From an uncultured Clostridia bacterium (GTDB taxonomy: Bacteria > Bacillota > Clostridia > Christensenellales > QALW01), in the NCBI GenBank assembly GCA_900550765.1, contig URTC01000154.1:1-5072 (forward strand): DNA of 5,072 nt, read 5' to 3'. The notes below the pieces were generated by a model. It ran no database searches and had not been told where the DNA came from. It saw only the letters and a program-made list of their open reading frames with translations. The translations under genes were made by a program, and so were the position numbers. This document shows, piece by piece, positions 1-5,043 of this stretch (position 1 is its first letter; each line of letters opens with the position of its first letter).

Positions 1-677
1 TCAGAAAATCTCCTGGCATAATCGCACACAGCCTGACAGCTCAGGATCACCGCGTTCAAAAAATGACTGCGTTTGGCATAATCAGCATCCGCTACCGTAC
101 ATTTGGAAAGCAGATTTTCCGCTTCGGCACGAATACCGTTAAAGCCGATTTCCAGCACCTTTTTATAGTCAACGGTAACATGGCCCACACCGTTATAAAA
201 GTAATTTCCTACAGTAAAAAAGTTATGCTCGATCGCAAGCCTTGCCTCGGGCGCCATATATTCAGTAGCAAGCTCGCTGTTGGTTTTTCCCTTCCAGTAC
301 CGGTGTACGCTGCGCAGCTTTTCTTTATTTTCTTCAGAAATATAAAACGGGTCGGCGCTTCTGGTTGCCACCGTATCCAGTTCATCCTCCAGCCACTGAT
401 AGGAATACTCCGGAAACGTCTGGCAGCCCCGGGGGGCTTTGCTGGCGGAACCTACAATCAGTTCATTATCACGTATCGTAATCGGAATATTGCGAAGGAT
501 ATGAGCGAAGGCTTTCGCACGGCGCGTCACCATAGGTTCCCCCTCAGTTTCCTGATAGGACTCCGTCAAAAGAACGGCACGATCCGCCTCGATCTCCGGC
601 ATCTTTTTAAAAAGATCATCTATCAATCCCTGAATACGGTCTGTTTTTACAATACTGCCCTGAAAGCTCCAATTCAT
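1..677 (-). CDS. Glycyl radical enzyme, glycerol/propanediol dehydratase-like, N-terminal part (cut by left window edge)
   Basis: Partial gene: 225 codons are visible, open to the edge, from an ATG at 675-677 preceded by AGGGAGG about 7 nt upstream. The protein begins MNWSFQGSIVKTDRIQ and matches the N-terminal pyruvate formate-lyase domain. Segments recalled from Clostridium butyricum B12-independent glycerol dehydratase are closely matched: NIPITIRD-ELIVGS (residues 63-77), FPE-S-WL-DELD (88-101), ISEE-KEKL (113-121), GKT-SELAT-YM (130-141), and FTVGNYFYNGVGHVTVDY (154-171). His166 aligns with His164 of that enzyme, a substrate-contact residue. Known members dehydrate glycerol or 1,2-propanediol to aldehydes by radical chemistry and need a radical-SAM activase. 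The catalytic Cys and the C-terminal Gly loop lie outside the window, so the substrate is not proven. The family is usually about 790-850 residues long. The gene has its own promoter; its activase would be expected to the left. The large plus-strand open frame over this region is a shadow. Confidence 0.9.
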   Translation of the reverse strand, partial: MNWSFQGSIVKTDRIQGLIDDLFKKMPEIEADRAVLLTESYQETEGEPMVTRRAKAFAHILRNIPITIRDNELIVGSASKAPRGCQTFPEYSYQWLEDELDTVATRSADPFYISEENKEKLRSVHRYWKGKTNSELATEYMAPEARLAIEHNFFTVGNYFYNGVGHVTVDYKKVLEIGFNGIRAEAENLLSKCTVADADYAKRSHFLNAVILSCQAVCDYARRFS

Positions 678-733
678 TTGATTCCCTCCCTATAGAAATT
701 CAAAAAGATAATTCTCCTTATAACTATAACAAT

Positions 734-762
734 ATTGTATACAGAAAACAGACAAATGTCAA
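734..762 (-). promoter_or_regulatory. Sigma-A-type promoter of the glycyl radical enzyme gene
   Basis: On the minus strand, a perfect -35 TTGACA (757-762) is followed by a 17-bp spacer and TACAAT (734-739). The -10 sits in TATACAAT, so TATACA is an alternative reading with a shorter spacer. The predicted start is near 727, giving a leader of about 50 nt. That leader holds two Shine-Dalgarno-like tracts: AAGGAG at 714-719 and AGGGAGG just before the ATG. A short inverted repeat, GACA-AA-TGTC (751-760), overlaps the -35 and could be an operator, but four-base arms are weak evidence. The 248-bp gap to the upstream acyltransferase gene shows no canonical hairpin-plus-U-tract terminator; only weak inverted repeats occur (865-894 and 794-824). 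Some read-through from upstream is therefore possible. Confidence 0.75.
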
Positions 763-925
763 CACAAAACAAACAAAATTCAAAGGAAATAATAGGTTTT
801 CTTGCAAAGATTTTTAAAAAACCTAAAGCAAAACACAGATTTTTTGTTTTATAAGCTGTTCTATCCGGCAGCAAATAAAAATGCAGAAAGCCGGGGGGCG
901 CAAAATCAAACTTTTGCGATCTTAT

Positions 926-1687
926 TTAAATATTTTCCAACTCCTGCAGCGCGGCATTCATACTTTCCACCGCTTTATGTTTCAGCCACTGGGTATTTTC
1001 ATGCCGGTTCAAGTCCTCCTTCGGATACAGCAAAGGCAATATATGCAGCTGCAGGCACGGTTTCTTCTTCAGCAGCCGGCACAGCCCGCGCGGCTTTTTC
1101 TGTATCAGCACCATCGGAATAACCGGAACACCGTGATTCGCCGCCAGACGGAACGCACCGTTTTTAAACGTTCTCAATCCTCTGTAATAGGGCCGCAAAA
1201 CACCTTCGGGATAGATCTGCACCACCGCGCCGTCTTCCACTGCTTTTCCCATTTCAGAAAACAGCTCTCCCATGAGATGAGGCCGGGGCGAAAGCGGAAC
1301 GCCACCCAAAACACGGATAGCGTGCCGTGCCAGCGGAATACGGAAATTACTCTCCAAAGTAACATAGTACATGCGCTTTTTCCAAAGTGCCATATCAATC
1401 ATCGTGCAGTCCATCGGATGAACATGATTGCAAACAGCCACTGCCCCGCTTTTGCCCAGGGGCTTTAAATTTTTTCTTCCTGTGATCTTATACCCATAAA
1501 CCACACGATTAAACACCGTTAAAAGCAAGGTGGCAACAGCACGCACAAGCACAGTGGTACCATGGGAAGCCGGCGATAAACGCCGGTAATCATAGCCCTT
1601 CTCTACTGTAAAATGAAAAGGCTGCCAAAGCTTTAACACATGCTCGTCTTCGTCCAGAGTATCCTGCGTCAATGCTCTTTCTTCCAT
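926..1687 (-). CDS. PlsC-family acyltransferase (1-acylglycerol-3-phosphate O-acyltransferase-like)
   Basis: The 253-residue protein has the ordered motifs of the membrane glycerolipid acyltransferase (LPLAT/AGPAT) family. Motif I is NHVHPMD (87-93), with the HX4D catalytic pair His88/Asp93. A motif II-like segment is GGVPLSPR (128-135). Motif III is YPEGVLRPYY (159-168), and motif IV is VPVIPMV (187-193). The usual FPEGTRS is replaced by YPEG-L-PYY, which I recall as common in a clostridial subgroup, so it need not mean loss of function. Residues 44-60 are hydrophobic and probably membrane-associated. Family members acylate lysophosphatidate at sn-2 using acyl-ACP or acyl-CoA at the inner membrane face. 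This paralogue's acceptor is unproven. The ATG at 1685-1687 lies 6 bp after the glycosyltransferase stop. Its only ribosome-binding-like sequence, GGGTGAGCGG, overlaps the end of that gene, so translation is probably coupled. Overlapping frames on both strands are shadows. Confidence 0.88.
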   Translation of the reverse strand: MEERALTQDTLDEDEHVLKLWQPFHFTVEKGYDYRRLSPASHGTTVLVRAVATLLLTVFNRVVYGYKITGRKNLKPLGKSGAVAVCNHVHPMDCTMIDMALWKKRMYYVTLESNFRIPLARHAIRVLGGVPLSPRPHLMGELFSEMGKAVEDGAVVQIYPEGVLRPYYRGLRTFKNGAFRLAANHGVPVIPMVLIQKKPRGLCRLLKKKPCLQLHILPLLYPKEDLNRHENTQWLKHKAVESMNAALQELENI

Positions 1688-1693
1688 ATCCGC

Positions 1694-2833
1694 TCACCCG
1701 CGCTCTCTGATCGCTTCGGCAAACATTTCCTCTGCCTGCAAAACGCATCGATCCAGATTATACTGTGCTGCAAAACTGCTGTAAGCGTATTCCATTTCTT
1801 TGCGCTCCTGCTCATGTTCAATCCAATAATCGATCCTTTGTGCAAGTGCTTTGCTGCTGCCGGCTTCAAACAAACTTCTTTCATCCAGGGCAAACTGCGG
1901 CGTAGCCGATTTTTTACTATCGGCAATGACCGGCACCAGCCCCCCGGCAAAAGCCTCCATACAGGACATTGCCTCAATTTCCATATCCGCTGCATGAACA
2001 TACAAATCGCTCATCGCAATCAAATCCAGCAGATCCGGCTTTAAAAAGAAATCCGTTTTCATATCTACGCCGCATTTTTGTGCAAGCTTGATCAGTGCGT
2101 CTTTTCGGGGACCTTTTCCGGCAAGCACCAGCTTGATCTCCTGCCGATATTTTGACTGTGCAACGGCTCTAATCAGTACATCCTGCCGTTTTTCGTTAGA
2201 AAGCCTGCCTACCATAAGAATCACAAATTTCCCTGCAAATTCTCCGCTCTTGGGCAGCTTACGATATTGAAAATCAGGATCAATGCCGTTAGAAATCACA
2301 TGCAGCTTTTCCGTATACCCGGCCTTTCGCAGCTCCTGCGCGATAAAATTGCTGGGGCAATGAATATGGCTGCAGTACTTATAGATATAATGATGAAACC
2401 ATTTATAAATTCCGTCGTTTACCAAATTTAGGTTCGCCATATAAATAGAAGCCGTAATATTTTCCGGCTGCACATGAAAAGCCGCCGTATACGGAACCTT
2501 CAGTTCCCGTGCAATCTTGATTCCGTGATGGGAAAGCGCAAACGGCACTAAAAAGTGTACGATATCCGCCCACCGGATCGCCTGCGTGATAATTTCATCA
2601 TCAGCCTTGGCGAACGTCATTCCCTGGGATGAAATCAGCTTATCAAATACGGGAATATATTGTTTTTTTAGTAAATATGCTTCCCCCTCCTGTACTACAT
2701 CTTCCTTCTGTCCGTAACTAAGCACACGCACTGTGTGCCCATGCCCGCGCAGTACCTGGGCAAACCTTCTGGCAGAAATCGTCATTCCGTTGTTTGCGGA
2801 ATAAAACTGGTCGGTCACTAAAAGAATCTTCAT
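1694..2833 (-). CDS. GT4-like glycosyltransferase, probably acting on a lipid acceptor
   Basis: The 379-residue protein has a two-domain GT-B layout. The N-terminal acceptor domain opens with MKILLVTDQFYSANNGMT, which contains the glycine-bearing NNGM loop (14-17), and has HVQPEN at 120-125. The C-terminal nucleotide-sugar domain has ISNGIDPDF (180-188), VGRLSNEKRQD (208-218, with Arg210 and Lys215), LAGKGP (237-242), and the retaining-transferase EX7E pair Glu285/Glu293 before AFAGGLVPVIAD. The family includes diacylglycerol glucosyltransferases and many others. A lipid acceptor is inferred mainly from the coupled acyltransferase gene downstream. The ATG at 2831-2833 is preferred because AAGGAA lies about 10 nt upstream and the conserved Rossmann strand starts at once. 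A TTG at 2888-2890 would add 19 residues with a poor upstream site. No signal peptide is seen. The 79-bp gap to the upstream regulator has no terminator, so one operon is plausible. Confidence 0.88.
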   Translation of the reverse strand: MKILLVTDQFYSANNGMTISARRFAQVLRGHGHTVRVLSYGQKEDVVQEGEAYLLKKQYIPVFDKLISSQGMTFAKADDEIITQAIRWADIVHFLVPFALSHHGIKIARELKVPYTAAFHVQPENITASIYMANLNLVNDGIYKWFHHYIYKYCSHIHCPSNFIAQELRKAGYTEKLHVISNGIDPDFQYRKLPKSGEFAGKFVILMVGRLSNEKRQDVLIRAVAQSKYRQEIKLVLAGKGPRKDALIKLAQKCGVDMKTDFFLKPDLLDLIAMSDLYVHAADMEIEAMSCMEAFAGGLVPVIADSKKSATPQFALDERSLFEAGSSKALAQRIDYWIEHEQERKEMEYAYSSFAAQYNLDRCVLQAEEMFAEAIRERG

Positions 2834-2912
2834 TTGCTTCACATTCCTTTTAAAAAATAATAATAAATAAAGACATACAAATGTGCGCAATTGTTTATTC
2901 CATTAAGTATAT

Positions 2913-3113
2913 TCAGCCTTTGGGAACAAATTCTACAATATCACCGATATCGCAGTGAAGGAACACACAGATCTGCAATAAAACCGATAAAGATACAAGC
3001 CGATTATGGCTCAATTTATGAATTGTTCCCGCACTGAGCTTTTTCCGCAGATCGTTTTTTTTCAGTTTCCTTTGTGTAAGAAGCAGCCAAAGCTTTCTAT
3101 AACTTACCGTCAT
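2913..3113 (-). CDS. Small Cro/C1-type (YozG/HTH_26-like) transcriptional regulator
   Basis: The 66-residue protein is almost entirely one helix-turn-helix domain. It begins MTVSYRKLWLLLTQRKLKKNDLRKK, where many relatives read ISYKKLWKLL-(D/E)-KK-DL. The recognition region is around AGTIHKLSHNRLVSLSVL (28-45), and it ends with the family-typical CDIGDIVEFVP (54-64). Such proteins bind short palindromic operators as dimers and often control their own and neighbouring genes. VFLHC in place of the usual EALDC (residues 50-54) is a mild oddity. The ATG at 3111-3113 has a strong GGAAGGTGGG site just upstream. The gene has its own extended -10 promoter and sits first in a possible operon with the glycosyltransferase and acyltransferase. 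The perfect inverted repeat next to its promoter is a candidate autoregulatory operator. Its targets and signal are unknown. Confidence 0.85.
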   Translation of the reverse strand: MTVSYRKLWLLLTQRKLKKNDLRKKLSAGTIHKLSHNRLVSLSVLLQICVFLHCDIGDIVEFVPKG

Positions 3114-3142
3114 AAACCCACCTTCCGCACAAATATAAAAAA

Positions 3143-3171
3143 ATTATATCATATTTTGTAAAACCGCACAA
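3143..3171 (-). promoter_or_regulatory. Extended -10 promoter of the small regulator gene
   Basis: The minus strand reads TGATATAAT, which is a perfect TATAAT (3143-3148) with the upstream TG of an extended -10. A 17-bp spacer separates it from a partial -35, TTGTGC (3166-3171), with three of six consensus bases. The predicted start is near 3136, giving a leader of about 22 nt that includes the GGAAGGTGGG ribosome site. The inverted repeat at 3173-3198 begins one base beyond the -35, a good position for a regulator contacting RNA polymerase. No separate strong promoter is obvious in the 79-bp gap before the glycosyltransferase, so this promoter may drive all three leftward genes. Confidence 0.7.
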
Positions 3172-3172
3172 T

Positions 3173-3198
3173 AAAATGTTCGCAACCGCGAACATTTT
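3173..3198. repeat. Perfect 11-bp inverted repeat in the divergent control region (candidate operator)
   Basis: AAAATGTTCGC (3173-3183) and GCGAACATTTT (3188-3198) are exact reverse complements around a 4-bp AACC centre. The element lies between two divergent promoters, directly upstream of the regulator's -35 and about 67 bp upstream of the hydrolase -35. No transcript known in the window would need to end here, which favours a protein-binding site over a terminator. The U-rich flank of either hairpin could still act as one. The half-sites are oriented GTTCGC then GCGAAC, opposite to a Firmicute LexA box (GAAC-N4-GTTC). The binding protein is unknown; the adjacent Cro/C1 regulator is the simplest guess. 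Confidence 0.7.
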
Positions 3199-3264
3199 TA
3201 TATAAAACCCTTCCGATATGACAAAAATTCCCTTTCAATTTAAGATTAACCAAAACGCTAAATC

Positions 3265-3293
3265 TTGACTTTTTCAAACGGACATTCTATAAT
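3265..3293 (+). promoter_or_regulatory. Near-consensus sigma-A promoter of the SGNH hydrolase gene
   Basis: TTGACT (3265-3270), a 17-bp spacer and a perfect TATAAT (3288-3293) give 11 of 12 consensus bases. The expected start near 3300 leaves a leader of only about 14 nt, just enough for the AGAGGTGA ribosome site at 3301-3308. A 6-bp inverted repeat, AAGATT (3242-3247) and AATCTT (3261-3266), overlaps the start of the -35 and might be an operator, though short arms like this arise often in A+T-rich DNA. Confidence 0.8.
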
Positions 3294-3313
3294 ACCAAAA
3301 AGAGGTGAAAAAA

Positions 3314-3865
3314 ATGAAAAATGTACTTCTGCTCGGTGATTCCATACGCATGGGGTATGAGCCGTATGTCCGCCGCGCGTTAAGCAACACAGCAACAGTC
3401 TATGCTCCCGAGGAAAACTGCCGTTTTTCTGCATATACGTTGAATTCCCTTCGTTTCTGGCTACCCGGATTTCCCGTGCCGGACGTCATCCACTGGAATA
3501 ATGGCGCCTGGGATTATGCGCGGATCTTCGGTTTGGACGAACCAGAATTTACCCCGAAAAACGAATATATCCGCAATATGCTTTTAATTGCGCGGGAGCT
3601 GAAAAAGACAGGCGCAAAAATTATTTTTGCCACAAGCCTGCCCTGCCGTCCGGATTTTCCAAGGGCAAAAGCAGAAAAAGTTGCAGAATACAACGCCGCT
3701 ATCGTTCCTGAACTTCAAAAACAAGGTATTGAAATTAATGATCTTTATTCCGCAATATATCCGCAGTTTATGCAGCTTATCGGAGAAGATGGCCTGCATC
3801 TTACCGATGAGGGCTATGCAATGTGCGGCAAAATCGTTGCTGAAAAAATAAAAAGCTGCCTTTAA
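3314..3865 (+). CDS. SGNH/GDSL-family hydrolase (putative esterase)
   Basis: The 183-residue protein has the SGNH fold's marker blocks. Block I is LLLGDSIRMGY (5-15), with nucleophile Ser10. A block III-like segment is HWNNGAWD (60-67), whose Asn62 or Asn63 would be the oxyanion residue. Block V is EDGLHLTDEGY (158-168), with Asp159 and His162 as the DxxH partner pair. Family members hydrolyse ester bonds of lipids, acetylated sugars or other small acyl compounds. The substrate cannot be told from the sequence. There is no signal peptide or membrane segment, so a cytoplasmic location is likely. The ATG at 3314 is chosen because AGAGGTGA lies 6 nt upstream. A GTG at 3305 would fall inside that site and add only three residues. 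The gene is monocistronic: it has its own promoter, a terminator 18 bp after the stop, and a convergent neighbour. A role for the divergent regulator in its control is possible but unproven. Confidence 0.88.
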   Translation: MKNVLLLGDSIRMGYEPYVRRALSNTATVYAPEENCRFSAYTLNSLRFWLPGFPVPDVIHWNNGAWDYARIFGLDEPEFTPKNEYIRNMLLIARELKKTGAKIIFATSLPCRPDFPRAKAEKVAEYNAAIVPELQKQGIEINDLYSAIYPQFMQLIGEDGLHLTDEGYAMCGKIVAEKIKSCL

Positions 3866-3883
3866 GCCCGCAACAAAAAACTC

Positions 3884-3916
3884 AAGCGTACGCCATTGCA
3901 ATGGCGTACGCTTTTT
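3884..3916. terminator. Bidirectional intrinsic terminator on a perfect 30-bp palindrome
   Basis: AAGCGTACGCCATTG (3884-3898) is followed directly by its exact reverse complement (3899-3913). In RNA this gives a long G+C-rich hairpin with a minimal loop at the centre. On the plus strand the hairpin runs into TTTTT (3912-3916) and ends the hydrolase transcript, whose stop is at 3863-3865. On the minus strand the stem is followed by TGAGTTTTTT, so it can also end the alarmone synthetase transcript, whose stop is at 3943. The U-tract is closer to the stem on the plus strand, so termination is probably stronger there. Confidence 0.9.
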
Positions 3917-3942
3917 AACTAACAAATATTGAACCCCTTCTT

Positions 3943-4656
3943 TTAGGCTTCCTTTTTTTTAAACTGTGCGTTTTCTACTTTTTGATGAATCGTTTCCATT
4001 CTCTGATCCAGCTCTGCACCAATCTGTGCGCATTCAAACAATTCTCTTTCGATCTGTTCAGACGGGAAAATTTGTTTTTTATATCGGATCTTATGCTCTA
4101 AACTGGCCCACCAATCCATCGAAATCGTACGAAACTGCACCTCGACCTTCATCGGCCGTTTTTGATCATGCAGGAAAATAGGAATCTCTACGATTAAATG
4201 CAAGCTCCTGTAACCGCTGGCCTTAGGATGTTGAATATAATCCTTTTTCTCTATCAGCGTAATGTCATCCTGCTTTAAAAAGGCCTCTGAAAGCATATAA
4301 ATATCAGAAGGAAACGCACAAATTATCCGTACTCCGGCTACATCATAGATATTTTGTTCAATATTTTCCACCGTAAGAGACAGTTTTTTCCGCGCAAGCT
4401 TGTCCATTACACTTTCAGGAGATTTCAGCCTGCTTTTGATCGTTTCAATAGGATTCCTATCATATTGAAGCGAGAGTTCTTCATTCAGCACATTGAATTT
4501 TGTAGAAACCTCCATCATCGCACAACGATAATACGCCATCAGTTCCCGGTAAGGCTCCGCATATGTTTGGATCCACTTTTGAATTTTTTCTTTGGGCAAA
4601 CGGGAAAGCAAGACCTGTTCTAAAGGCAAAACGGTATTAGAATCTGCAAATGCCAT
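3943..4656 (-). CDS. Small alarmone synthetase (GTP pyrophosphokinase, RelP/YwaC-like)
   Basis: The 237-residue protein has only the RelA/SpoT synthetase domain, without the hydrolase, TGS or ACT domains of long RSH enzymes. It transfers pyrophosphate from ATP to GTP or GDP to make (p)ppGpp in the cytoplasm. Visible motifs are NPIETIKSRLKSPESVMDKL (68-87, ATP-side basic motif), YDVAGVRII (104-112, metal-binding Asp105), KDYIQHPKASGYRSLHL (138-154, guanine-binding tyrosine and HL), and VEVQFRT (171-177, catalytic Glu172) followed by WWASLEHKIRYK (182-193). The NPIE-KSR and SLEHKI segments recall Bacillus YwaC (RelP/SasA) more than RelQ, though this is from memory. Unlike RelQ enzymes, it has about 30 residues before the usual helical start and a Lys-rich tail. 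The ATG at 4654-4656 has GAGG 8 nt upstream. It has its own promoter and ends at a shared terminator. Such enzymes are usually controlled by transcription, for example in cell-envelope stress. Confidence 0.92.
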   Translation of the reverse strand: MAFADSNTVLPLEQVLLSRLPKEKIQKWIQTYAEPYRELMAYYRCAMMEVSTKFNVLNEELSLQYDRNPIETIKSRLKSPESVMDKLARKKLSLTVENIEQNIYDVAGVRIICAFPSDIYMLSEAFLKQDDITLIEKKDYIQHPKASGYRSLHLIVEIPIFLHDQKRPMKVEVQFRTISMDWWASLEHKIRYKKQIFPSEQIERELFECAQIGAELDQRMETIHQKVENAQFKKKEA

Positions 4657-4734
4657 AAAAAAATCCTCGCATAAAATAAATAATCACACAAGCAGCAGCG
4701 CCACTGTTTGTATACAGCTAACTTTCTATGATTA

Positions 4735-4763
4735 ATTATAGCAAAAAAACTGTGAAAATACAA
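4735..4763 (-). promoter_or_regulatory. Promoter of the alarmone synthetase gene
   Basis: On the minus strand, a perfect TATAAT (4735-4740) stands 17 bp from a partial -35, TTGTAT (4758-4763). A T-rich spacer containing TTTTTTT precedes the -10. The predicted start is near 4728, leaving an untranslated leader of about 70 nt. That leader can form a weak hairpin from CAAACAG and CTGCTTG with one mismatch (within 4689-4710), upstream of the GAGG ribosome site. No terminator-like run follows the hairpin, so attenuation is not supported. Confidence 0.65.
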
Positions 4764-5018
4764 GATAGAGGACGATGAAAAATATGCGTATAAAACATGA
4801 AAAGCAGACAATCCTATTTTTATTTCTCTGCTCCGGAGACCCTTCTTTCTCTTACGAGACTTACTAGAAAATATGTTCTGGGAAAACGGATGCACCAATA
4901 TCCTAAAAGCATAGCGGGTTCTGTAACGGCGCAGCCTTTGCGAAGCAGCTGCTGCGAAAGTTTCTTTACAAAAGGATACCCGCAACACATAAAAGCTGCG
5001 GGCGTATGTTCTTTTTAT
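4764..5018. other. Intergenic region without a supportable gene; several complementary segments
   Basis: Together with the flanking promoter and terminator, this forms a gap of more than 300 bases with no gene I can support. The plus-strand open frame 4797-5045 and the minus-strand frame 4620-4988 lack ribosome sites, recognisable motifs and conserved composition. The stretch 4914-4983 contains three nested complementary pairs: GCGGGT/ACCCGC, TGTAA/TTACA and CGCAGC/GCTGCG. A fourth pair, CCCGCA/TGCGGG (4979-4984 with 4997-5002), competes for the same strand and is followed on the plus strand by TTTTT at 5012-5016. This could be a structured RNA or leader, a repeat element, or chance. I recognise no Rfam-type riboswitch, tRNA, 6S or T-box signature. 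Confidence 0.4.
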
Positions 5019-5043
5019 AAAAAAAGCGCTGCAATACAGCGCT
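5019..5043 (-). terminator. Intrinsic terminator of a leftward transcript entering from the right edge
   Basis: The minus strand forms AGCGCTG-TATTG-CAGCGCT, a perfect 7-bp stem (arms 5037-5043 and 5025-5031) with a 5-nt loop, followed by an uninterrupted T-run over 5025-5019. This is a textbook Rho-independent terminator. The plus-strand side is followed by AAAATT, so it works in one direction only. It implies a minus-strand gene or RNA whose end lies at or beyond 5044. The 29 bases after it in the window contain no identifiable coding end. Confidence 0.85.

Noticed and set aside
63..695. A 210-residue open frame on the plus strand
   Set aside because: It lies antisense to the glycyl radical enzyme, whose protein matches its family throughout. 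The plus-strand translation has no family features and no ribosome site.
794..894. Inverted repeats AGGTTTT/AAAACCT (794-824) and CCGGC/GCCGG (865-894) as a terminator after the acyltransferase gene
   Set aside because: The arms are short, the loops are long (17 and 20 nt), and neither is followed by a U-tract on the minus strand.
802..1468. Overlapping plus-strand open frames across the acyltransferase gene
   Set aside because: They are antisense to a gene with clear HX4D and PEG motifs and show only low-information composition.
2834..2890. An upstream TTG start adding 19 residues to the glycosyltransferase
   Set aside because: The ATG at 2831-2833 has a better ribosome site and begins exactly at the conserved MKILLVTDQF strand. 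The extra segment is hydrophobic but lacks a signal-peptide layout.
3173..3198. The inverted repeat as a LexA/DinR box or PurR box
   Set aside because: The half-sites point the opposite way (GTTCG...CGAAC) from both the LexA GAAC-N4-GTTC box and, as I recall it, the PurR arrangement.
3305..3313. A GTG start for the SGNH hydrolase
   Set aside because: The GTG is part of the AGAGGTGA ribosome site serving the ATG at 3314.
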